Shown here: positions 26,437 to 33,629 of the stretch, one piece after another
Layout: every line of letters begins with the position of its first letter
Position numbering within the stretch: position 1 is the first letter of the stretch
DNA from: Oscillospiraceae bacterium
Lineage (GTDB): Bacteria > Bacillota > Clostridia > Oscillospirales > QAMX01
Length of the DNA: 48,264 nt
Assembly: GCA_015067675.1 (NCBI GenBank)
Contig: SVMB01000019.1
Span: forward strand, 1 to 48,264
Direction: 5' to 3'
Made by a program: the position numbers and the translations under genes
The notes under the pieces: generated by a model
Told to the model about the DNA's origin: nothing
Seen by the model: only the letters and a program-made list of their open reading frames with translations
Database searches by the model: none

Positions 26437-26457
26437 ACTTGAAAAAAGAGGCATACT

Positions 26458-27816
26458 ATGAAAATTGTCATTTTTGGCTGCGGTAAGATCGGCACTTCGA
26501 TCATCGAAAGCCTGGTCGGCGAAGGTCACGACATCGTTGTGGTGGACAAGGATCCCGGCGTGGTGGAAGAAGTCTCCAATATCTATGATGTAATGGGACT
26601 GTGCGGTTCAGGCGTGGACTCCGATATCATGTCGGAGGCGGGCGTCGCGGATGCAGAGCTCTTTATTGCCGTGACGGGCTCGGATGAGCTGAACATGCTG
26701 GGCTGCTTCCTGGCAGGCAAGATGGGCGCGCGTTATACCGTTGCCCGTATCCGCAATCCTGAATATAACGACGAGAGTCTGGGCTTTATCAAACAGCATC
26801 TGGATCTTTCTGTGGCGCTCAATCCGGAGAGGCTGGTGGCCCAGGAGATCATGAACATCCTGCATTTTCCCACGGCTGCCAAGGTGGAATCCTTTTCCGG
26901 CCGCAACCTGCAGATTGTAAACGTGTTCCTCAAGGACGATTCGCTGATGGTGGGCATGAAGCTGTCGGAGCTGCGTAAAAAGTACCGGGAGAAGTTCCTG
27001 ATCTGCAACGTAGTGCGCGGGGATGAGGTCTATGTTCCGAACGGTGACTTTATCATGAAGCCCGGCGACCGCATCGGCATCACCGCTGCCCGCGGCGATA
27101 TGTTAAAGCTTCTGCGTGATATCGGCATGCCGCAGAAGCAGCCGAAAAACGTCATCATCCTCGGTGCCAGCCGTATCGCCTATTATCTGGCCAAGCTGCT
27201 GATCGCAGCGGGTATTGAGGTCACGATCATTGACCGGGATAAGCAGCGCTGTGAGGAATTTGCGCTGGCAATCCCGGAAGCAGTGCTCATTCACGGCGAC
27301 GGCATGAAGCAGGAAGTGCTGCGGGAAGAGGGCATTGCCGCGACGGATGCTTATATTGCGCTGACCGGCACGGATGAAGAAAATGTGCTGTCGGCCTTCT
27401 ATGCCGGAAGCCAGAAGGTACCGGTGGTAATTGCCAAGATCAACCGCCAGGAAATGGTACTGACGGCGGAGAAGCTGGGAATATCCTGCATTGTATCGCC
27501 GCTGAACATTGTGTCCGACATCATCTCCCGCTATGCCCGCGCGCTGCACAATTCCATCGGCAGTAATGTGGAAACCCTCTATAAGCTCATGGACGGGAAG
27601 GCCGAGATTCTGGAGTTTAAGGTGTTCGACGACTTCCCCTACTGCAAGATACCGCTTAAAGAGCTTAATCTCAAGAAGAGCATACTGCTCGTCGGTATCG
27701 TACGCGGCCGGCGTCCGATTCTGCCCACCGGTGAGGAAATGATCCTGCCCGGGGATCGTGTCATCGTGCAGTCGGCAGGACAGCCGCTGGGCGATCTGGC
27801 CGACATCGTGGGCTGA
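26458..27816 (+). CDS. trkA: Trk potassium uptake regulatory subunit TrkA
   Basis: 452 residues with two RCK repeats. Each has a Rossmann nucleotide site: G-C-G-K-I-G-T-S near 7 with D at V-V-V-D-K-D, and I-L-G-A-S-R-I-A near 230 with I-I-D-R-D. Each is followed by a TrkA-C domain. It binds NAD(H)/ATP-type ligands and gates TrkH at the inner face of the membrane. AAAAGAGG precedes ATG 26458. It is followed after 14 bases by trkH, the two subunits forming one operon. Confidence 0.95.
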   Translation: MKIVIFGCGKIGTSIIESLVGEGHDIVVVDKDPGVVEEVSNIYDVMGLCGSGVDSDIMSEAGVADAELFIAVTGSDELNMLGCFLAGKMGARYTVARIRNPEYNDESLGFIKQHLDLSVALNPERLVAQEIMNILHFPTAAKVESFSGRNLQIVNVFLKDDSLMVGMKLSELRKKYREKFLICNVVRGDEVYVPNGDFIMKPGDRIGITAARGDMLKLLRDIGMPQKQPKNVIILGASRIAYYLAKLLIAAGIEVTIIDRDKQRCEEFALAIPEAVLIHGDGMKQEVLREEGIAATDAYIALTGTDEENVLSAFYAGSQKVPVVIAKINRQEMVLTAEKLGISCIVSPLNIVSDIISRYARALHNSIGSNVETLYKLMDGKAEILEFKVFDDFPYCKIPLKELNLKKSILLVGIVRGRRPILPTGEEMILPGDRVIVQSAGQPLGDLADIVG

Positions 27817-27830
27817 AAGGAGCAGCTGCG

Positions 27831-29276
27831 ATGAACCGAAAACTGGTATTCAATATTTTGGGGCGGCTGCTTACAGCGCTGGCAGGACTTTTGTGTCTGC
27901 CGGCAGGTGTGTCGGTGTATTATGCGGAGTGGAGATCTGTTGCGGCCTTTATCCTGACAGCTGCGCTGTCGGTGGTGCTGGGCGTATCCATGCAGCTGCC
28001 GACCAGACGTCACAGCGGCGTGCTCTATGCCAGGGAAGGCTTTCTGATTGTTGCGCTGGTATGGGTTGTGGCATCGGCAATCGGTGCGCTGCCTTTTGTC
28101 GTCAGCGGCGAGATCCCGTCCTATATTGACGCGATGTTTGAAACGGTCAGCGGGTTCACCACGACCGGTGCATCGATTCTGCCGGACGTGGAAAGCATGA
28201 GCCGCGGCATGCTCTTCTGGCGCAGCTTTACCCACTGGATCGGCGGTATGGGTGTTCTGGTATTTATCATCGCCTTTTTGTCCAACGTATCCGAGCGCTC
28301 CATCCACATCCTGCGCGCGGAGATGCCGGGCCCTGTTGTAGGTAAGCTGGTGCCGCGCTCCAAGGACACATCGAAGGTGCTCTACATCATCTACATTGCC
28401 ATGACGCTTGTGCTGATTGCCTTGCTGATGTTGGGCGGTATGCCCGGCTTTGACAGCGTAGTGCACGCCTTCGGTACGGCCGGTACCGGCGGCTTTGGCA
28501 TCAGGGCGGACAGTATTGCCGGGTATTCGCACTATCTGCAGTGGGTGATTTCGATTTTCATGCTGCTCTTCGGCGTGAATTTCAACGTCTACTATCTGCT
28601 GCTTATCCGCCGCGTTCGGGCAGCGATGGAGAGTACCGAGATGTGGACCTTCTTCGGCATTGTCGGTATTTCGGCAGCGCTGATCACGGCAAACATCTGG
28701 CCGCAGTACGGCTCGTTCTGGGAATCGCTGCGTCAGTCGGTGTTTCAGGTATCCTCAATTGTTACGACCACCGGCTACGCCACGGCAGATTTTAACCTCT
28801 GGCCGTCGTTTTCCAAGAGTATCCTGCTCATTCTCATGTTCATCGGCGCCTGTGCCGGTTCCACCGGCGGCGGACTGAAGGTGTCGCGTCTGGTGATCCT
28901 GTTCAAGCTTATTTTTCAGGAGATCCGCCGGATGCTGCATCCGCGCGCGGTGACGACGGTGAAGTTTGAGGGCAAGCAGGTGGAGGAGCACACACTGTCA
29001 AGTGTTGCAACCTATTTTGCCGTCTACATGATATGCATCATTCTGATTTTCCTGCTGCTGTCTCTGGAACCATTTGATCTGGAGACGAACTTCACAGCGG
29101 CGGTATCCTGCTTTAATAACATCGGTCCGGGACTGGCTGCAGTTGGCCCGATGGGTTCCTATGCGGGCTATTCACCGCTTTCCAAGATTCTTTTAACACT
29201 GGCGATGCTTATGGGCAGGCTGGAAATCTTCCCGATGCTGATTGCGATGAACCCTTCGACCTGGAAGAAAAGATAA
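27831..29276 (+). CDS. trkH: Trk potassium transporter membrane subunit
   Basis: 481 residues, mostly hydrophobic, typical length. Four pore-loop selectivity segments are visible: V-S-G-F-T-T-T-G-A-S, F-G-T-A-G-T-G-G-F-G, V-T-T-T-G-Y-A-T-A and F-N-N-I-G-P-G-L. Each carries the Gly that lines the K+ filter. It imports K+ with TrkA. AAAGGAGC precedes ATG 27831. A strong terminator follows. Confidence 0.95.
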   Translation: MNRKLVFNILGRLLTALAGLLCLPAGVSVYYAEWRSVAAFILTAALSVVLGVSMQLPTRRHSGVLYAREGFLIVALVWVVASAIGALPFVVSGEIPSYIDAMFETVSGFTTTGASILPDVESMSRGMLFWRSFTHWIGGMGVLVFIIAFLSNVSERSIHILRAEMPGPVVGKLVPRSKDTSKVLYIIYIAMTLVLIALLMLGGMPGFDSVVHAFGTAGTGGFGIRADSIAGYSHYLQWVISIFMLLFGVNFNVYYLLLIRRVRAAMESTEMWTFFGIVGISAALITANIWPQYGSFWESLRQSVFQVSSIVTTTGYATADFNLWPSFSKSILLILMFIGACAGSTGGGLKVSRLVILFKLIFQEIRRMLHPRAVTTVKFEGKQVEEHTLSSVATYFAVYMICIILIFLLLSLEPFDLETNFTAAVSCFNNIGPGLAAVGPMGSYAGYSPLSKILLTLAMLMGRLEIFPMLIAMNPSTWKKR

Positions 29277-29283
29277 AACTGAT

Positions 29284-29321
29284 AAAAGAGGCGAAAGCAG
29301 AAGGCTTTCGCCTCTTTTTTT
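29284..29321 (+). terminator. trkAH terminator
   Basis: Arms aaaagaggcgaaagc (29284-29298) and complement (29304-29318), loop agaag, then a T run. Confidence 0.9.
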
Positions 29322-29341
29322 GCGGAAACTGCCGGAAAAGC

Positions 29342-29370
29342 TTGCAATATGTGGGGAAGTGGTATATGAT
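29342..29370 (+). promoter_or_regulatory. Promoter of the hypothetical/Nudix/glycyl radical operon
   Basis: TTGCAA (29342-29347), 17-base spacer, TATGAT (29365-29370), about 40 bases before ATG 29410. Confidence 0.65.
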
Positions 29371-29409
29371 GAAGGTAAAGACAACGGCAGTGCTGCGGAG
29401 GGATGATGG

Positions 29410-30012
29410 ATGACGGAACTTGAGATCATGGAACGTGCGCAAATGTATATGGAGAATCTTGCCAACGGCATCAATCCGCTGAACGGCGAGTTTATCCCGG
29501 AGGATGAGCTGGTCAATAACGTCAGAATATCCCGCTGCTTTTTCTATGTGGCGGATGTGCTGCGGCAGGTGATTGAAAACGGCGGCGTGTCAGCGGCGAA
29601 GCCCGGGAAGAAGGGGAAGAAGCAGCCGTTTAGTCTGACGACGGAGCAGCGGGAACGGTATGAATTATCGAATGTTCCGCTGACCGTGACGGAATTTGCA
29701 AAGCGGATAAGCGCACTCGGTGATACAGAGAATATGCAGAAGCTTTGCTACAAAAGCATCCGGAAATGGTTTGTTGACGTGGGGTTTCTGCTTGAAGAAG
29801 AGCATGAGGGAAAACGCTCTGTGCATCCGACAGATGCCGGACTGCAGAACGGAATATGGGAAGAAGAAAGAGAGCGTTTGTCCGGAGGTACCTATAAAGT
29901 GGTACGATACGGCCCTGACGCGCAGCAGTTGGTGATGGATAATCTTGACGCAATCATCGCCATCAACAACCAACCAAAGAAGGAAAAGACGTATGAAGCA
30001 AACAATATCTGA
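29410..30012 (+). CDS. Conserved-looking hypothetical protein
   Basis: 200 residues; I do not recognise a named family. It is soluble, charged and without membrane segments. An N-terminal helical part (M-E-R-A-Q-M-Y-M-E-N-L-A-N-G-I-N-P) contains R-I-S-R-C-F-F-Y-V. A basic linker (K-P-G-K-K-G-K-K) leads to a C-terminal half that could be a winged helix (V-T-E-F-A-K-R-I to G-F-L-L-E-E to V-H-P-T-D-A-G). DNA binding is possible but unproven. Its end overlaps the start of the Nudix gene by 20 bases. Confidence 0.75.
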   Translation: MTELEIMERAQMYMENLANGINPLNGEFIPEDELVNNVRISRCFFYVADVLRQVIENGGVSAAKPGKKGKKQPFSLTTEQRERYELSNVPLTVTEFAKRISALGDTENMQKLCYKSIRKWFVDVGFLLEEEHEGKRSVHPTDAGLQNGIWEEERERLSGGTYKVVRYGPDAQQLVMDNLDAIIAINNQPKKEKTYEANNI

Positions 30013-30424
30013 CGAAAGAGAGAAACAGACAATGGTGGAAGTGGTAGCGGCTCTGATACGGGATGGCAATCGGTTCATGGCCTGTCAGCGTCCGGCGCAT
30101 AAGGCACGGGGGCTTTTATGGGAATTTGTCGGCGGCAAGGTTGAACCCGGGGAGACCCATGAAGAGGCGCTCATCAGGGAGTGCCGGGAGGAACTGGACG
30201 TGGAGGTGTGTGTAGGCGACGTCTACATGGCGCTGACCCATGTGTATCCCGACCTGACGGTACATCTGACGCTCTTCAACGCACAGATTGCGAAAGGCGA
30301 GCCGAAAATGCTCGAGCACAACGATATCCGCTGGATTACCGTAGAGGAGATCCCGGAATATGAATTCTGCCCGGCGGATGAGGAGATACTGGAGGAGCTT
30401 ATCAAGCGGGGACTGCCGCAGTAA
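29993..30424 (+). CDS. Nudix hydrolase, MutT-like
   Basis: 143 residues. The Nudix box is complete: G-G-K-V-E-P-G-E-T-H-E-E-A, continuing L-I-R-E-C-R-E-E-L. The closest subgroup is 8-oxo-dGTP diphosphatase (MutT), which sanitises the nucleotide pool (C-Q-R-P near 32, W-E-F-V-G-G). ATG 29993 has AAGAAGGAAAAG just upstream, inside the previous gene; an ATG at 30032 is an alternative. It lies 27 bases before the glycyl radical enzyme gene in the same operon. Confidence 0.88.
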   Translation: MKQTISDEREKQTMVEVVAALIRDGNRFMACQRPAHKARGLLWEFVGGKVEPGETHEEALIRECREELDVEVCVGDVYMALTHVYPDLTVHLTLFNAQIAKGEPKMLEHNDIRWITVEEIPEYEFCPADEEILEELIKRGLPQ

Positions 30425-30451
30425 CAGGCGGTACGGAAAGAAGGTAAAACG

Positions 30452-32392
30452 ATGACAGATCGTATCGCTTATTTGAAGACGGTAACCAAAAAAGCAAGTT
30501 GCGATATTGCAGCCTATCAGGAACTGGACGAGCGCATATACGGGAAGCCATCCGAAATGCCGGAATTATTCCGTAAGGCTGAGTTTTTGCGCTGCTTTGC
30601 CGAGGAAATCCCGGTGGTGATCGACGAGCAGGAGCTCATTGTAGGTTCCATGCGCTTCTGGGATATCCCAAAACGCCGCGCCAGGAACAAGGGTCACATC
30701 ATCGTGGATTATCGGATGATCCTGCGGGAAGGCGTGGGCGGCATTCGGGAGAAGATTGCCAGGCTTACGACTGAAGATGCAAAGGCATTCGCTCAGGCAG
30801 TTGACGCGTTTGCCGTATTCATCCGCCGATATGCCGATGAGGCGGCGCGGATGGGCATGTCGGAAGCTGCCGCAGACTGCCGCAGGCTTTTGCAGGATCC
30901 GCCGGAGACATTCCGGCAGGCGCTGCAGCTTGTCTGGTTTGTCCATCTGTTCCTGCACGCCGAAGGCATGGTATCCGCGGTATCTTTCGGCAGATTCGAC
31001 GATTATCTGTATCCGTTTTATCGGCGGGATATGGAGAACGGAGTTATCACCCGTGAAGCTGCGGAGGAGCTGGTGATGTGCTTTTATCTCAAGGCCTGTG
31101 AAGGGGATGAAAGCCAGAACCTGACGCTGGGCGGCGATATCGAAAACGATCTGACCTGCCTGTGTCTGGAGGCTGCAGCGGAACTGAAAGTTCAGCAGCC
31201 TTCCATTTCTGTCAGACTGTGTGATGAAACCTCGGACGCGGTATGGTCACGCGTGCTGCGGCTGATCAAGGCAAAAAACGGTATGCCTGCGCTGTTCAAT
31301 GATCCGGTGATCATCCGTTCGCTGGAGAATGCAAAGGTGGAAACACAGGATGCGAAAAACTACGCAATCGTGGGCTGTTACGAGGCCAATTCCGACGGAA
31401 ATACCTTTGGTACAACTGCCAATGCAGGCAGCGTTCGGTTGTACGAGATTCTGCTGGCGTTTCTGGACGCCGACGACGAATATGCCGACTTCAATGCACT
31501 TTATCAGGCGTTCCGGGCATTCCTGACGGAGAAATATAACACCGATATCCTTGACCAGTTCCGCAGGAACTGGGAAGCGATACGCAGTTCCTGCGTATCC
31601 CCGTTTGAGAGTGCATGCATGGGCAGTTGTCTGAAAAGCGGTGTTGCGGCAGAATTGGGCGGCTGCAAATACACGATGGCCGGCATTAACATCCTTGGCA
31701 TCGGCACACTGGTAGACAGCCTGTACGCAATCAGGCGGATTGTGTTCGAAGAAAAACTGTGTACATACCGCGACTTTGTCTGTCAGGTGAAGAATAATTT
31801 CCCTGACCGGGCGCTGGCACAGCGATGCAGAAATCTCCCGGGAAAGTACGGGACAGACAATCCCCAGACCAATGAACTTGCCCATGAGCTGTCTGTTCTG
31901 ATTGCTGATCTGGTAGAAAACGGCTTTATCCACGAGGGCGTGACGCCTTACGCCGGTCTGTTCCTGTTTCTGCAGGATGTACATTCCGCGCGTTATCCGG
32001 CGACGCCGGACGGCAGACTGGATGGAGAGCGCGTCTCCTACGGAATCGGAGCATCTGATTGCTGTGATGGGAAAACCCTGACCTCGGTGATCAACTCCGC
32101 CGCACATATTGCCAATGACCGCTTTGCCGACGGAAATCCGCTGATGTTCAGCATCCCGGAAAAGGACGTGGAGGGCGAAAAGGGAGATATGGTACTCAAA
32201 TCGCTGATCAAAGGATATTTTGAAAAGGGCGGCTTTCATCTGCAGTTCAACGTGACCGATTCCGAAACACTGCGGCAGGCAAAGGCGAACCCGCAGGAAT
32301 ACAGCGATCTGATTGTGCGCATCAGCGGCTACAGTGAGTATTTTACAAAGCTCGATGACAGAGTTCAAACGGCTCTGATTGAGCGATCCTGA
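30452..32392 (+). CDS. Glycyl radical enzyme, pyruvate formate-lyase-like, divergent
   Basis: 646 residues, shorter than the 750-850 usual for the family. The active-site loop is V-G-C-Y-E-A-N, with the thiyl Cys C309 and Glu E311, like the G-C-V-E of glycyl radical dehydratases and lyases rather than the C-C of pyruvate formate-lyase. The glycyl radical motif R-I-S-G-Y-S is near the C-terminus with G626. The N-terminal part has E-E-I-P-V-V-I-D-E-Q-E-L-I-V-G as in relatives. The reaction is unknown. No radical SAM activase lies beside it; the one at 47501 belongs with pflB. GAAGG precedes ATG 30452. Confidence 0.85.
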   Translation: MTDRIAYLKTVTKKASCDIAAYQELDERIYGKPSEMPELFRKAEFLRCFAEEIPVVIDEQELIVGSMRFWDIPKRRARNKGHIIVDYRMILREGVGGIREKIARLTTEDAKAFAQAVDAFAVFIRRYADEAARMGMSEAAADCRRLLQDPPETFRQALQLVWFVHLFLHAEGMVSAVSFGRFDDYLYPFYRRDMENGVITREAAEELVMCFYLKACEGDESQNLTLGGDIENDLTCLCLEAAAELKVQQPSISVRLCDETSDAVWSRVLRLIKAKNGMPALFNDPVIIRSLENAKVETQDAKNYAIVGCYEANSDGNTFGTTANAGSVRLYEILLAFLDADDEYADFNALYQAFRAFLTEKYNTDILDQFRRNWEAIRSSCVSPFESACMGSCLKSGVAAELGGCKYTMAGINILGIGTLVDSLYAIRRIVFEEKLCTYRDFVCQVKNNFPDRALAQRCRNLPGKYGTDNPQTNELAHELSVLIADLVENGFIHEGVTPYAGLFLFLQDVHSARYPATPDGRLDGERVSYGIGASDCCDGKTLTSVINSAAHIANDRFADGNPLMFSIPEKDVEGEKGDMVLKSLIKGYFEKGGFHLQFNVTDSETLRQAKANPQEYSDLIVRISGYSEYFTKLDDRVQTALIERS

Positions 32393-32394
32393 AA

Positions 32395-32446
32395 AAAGAG
32401 GAAAACAGAGCGCAGCTGCCTTTTGAGGCGGCTGCGCTCTGTTGTT
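32395..32446. terminator. Terminator between the glycyl radical and WbsX-like genes
   Basis: Sixteen-base arms (32405-32420 and 32427-32442; acagagcgcagctgcc with one mismatch in the other arm). A T-rich stretch lies on the minus-strand side and tgttgttt on the plus side; it probably works both ways. Confidence 0.8.
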
Positions 32447-32465
32447 TGCATAAAGTTCGTGGGAC

Positions 32466-33587
32466 TTACCCCATAAATACCCGTCGGATGGCTTCCAGAT
32501 ACCCGTAACCGTTGAGGTCATCCGGTTCCAGATAGCTCGTTTCCGTCCATTCGTTCCAGCTGTTGATCGTGATGAGAGGAACGGGGAGATCGTGGGTGTC
32601 CACGTATTCCCTGGCGGCGATGAGCGCTTTTTCAAACTCGGCGGGGGTGTTTTCACGGCAGATGGTGGGCAGGAATTTGTCAAAGCGGGGATTGTTGTCC
32701 CAACCGATGGAAACATGGGGGAAGTAGGGCACGTCGAAGTCACGCTCAAAGTCTGCCCACTGGCGGCGGATATCCGCAAAAGCCTCTGCATAGGTGCGGT
32801 TCATGTCGGTCATGTGGACGAACTGGTAGTTGGTCAGGCTGTCAAAGCCCAGTGCACGCACGACTTCTTTGCGATTGAGGGTACGCTCGGTGTCAATGCC
32901 GGTGGCGTTGAAGGCGGCGTGCTCGCTCCATGAGGTGAACTGCAGATGCAGATCGGGGAAGCCCTCCCGTCGTACCTCTTCGCGGAACCAGTCAAGCGCT
33001 TCACGCGCACGATCTACACCGCCAAGCCCCTTGATCAGGTTGTTGGTGTCGTAGATCATCAGCACCGGTGCGCCGTTGATTTTATAGTAGCAGGGCAGAT
33101 GGAAATACTGGTCGATCATGCGCCGGGCGGCGTTCTGAAAACGGGGGAAGCTGACCGCGCCCTCCCAGATAACCACATTACCGGCCTCGGTGGAGGAAAG
33201 AGGTTTGGACCAGAGGTGGTTAGCGTCATGGTTTGCCCACATGAGGTAGAATTTCATCTTGTCGTGGTTTTTCGCCTTGAGGAAACCGTCGTTGAGGCAG
33301 TTTTCAAGGAACGGGCGGCCGTCATACCAGTACCAGTCGTAGATAAAGACGTTGACGCCGTGACGGGTGGCCTCATCAATCTGCATTTCCATGACAGCGG
33401 GATCGGCTTCGTTGACATAACCCCAAAGCGGCCGCCGGGGCCAGGAATGGCCGTCAAACTTGGCAGTGGCCTTCTGTACGGTCTGCCATTCGCCGTTGCC
33501 CTCGGGCCAGAAGATGCGGGAGCGCAGCTCGTCGCCGGTATAGGAAGGCCAGACGAAAGCCGCGATATCGTAGCGGGAAGTGTTCAT
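32466..33587 (-). CDS. WbsX/GH99-like glycan-active protein
   Basis: 373 residues. The pattern F-I-Y-D-W-Y-W-Y-D-G-R, then L-M-W-A-N-H-D, G-A-P-V-L-M-I-Y-D, and N-S-W-N-E-W-T-E near the C-terminus is that of the WbsX / glycoside hydrolase 99-like family. Members are annotated as glycosyltransferases or endo-acting hydrolases of polysaccharides; activity here is not established. There is no signal peptide. GTGAGGA precedes ATG 33587. It lies 42 bases after the GH2 gene, so the two form an operon. Confidence 0.8.
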   Translation of the reverse strand: MNTSRYDIAAFVWPSYTGDELRSRIFWPEGNGEWQTVQKATAKFDGHSWPRRPLWGYVNEADPAVMEMQIDEATRHGVNVFIYDWYWYDGRPFLENCLNDGFLKAKNHDKMKFYLMWANHDANHLWSKPLSSTEAGNVVIWEGAVSFPRFQNAARRMIDQYFHLPCYYKINGAPVLMIYDTNNLIKGLGGVDRAREALDWFREEVRREGFPDLHLQFTSWSEHAAFNATGIDTERTLNRKEVVRALGFDSLTNYQFVHMTDMNRTYAEAFADIRRQWADFERDFDVPYFPHVSIGWDNNPRFDKFLPTICRENTPAEFEKALIAAREYVDTHDLPVPLITINSWNEWTETSYLEPDDLNGYGYLEAIRRVFMG

Positions 33588-33629
33588 ATCAGAATCCTCA
33601 CGTTAAGAGTGACTGGATGGAAGCACCCG

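Noticed and set aside
26234-26457. c-di-AMP (ydaO-type) riboswitch before trkA
   Set aside because: Expected from biology of potassium uptake genes, but the conserved ydaO core sequences are not present and the leader is only about 65 bases.
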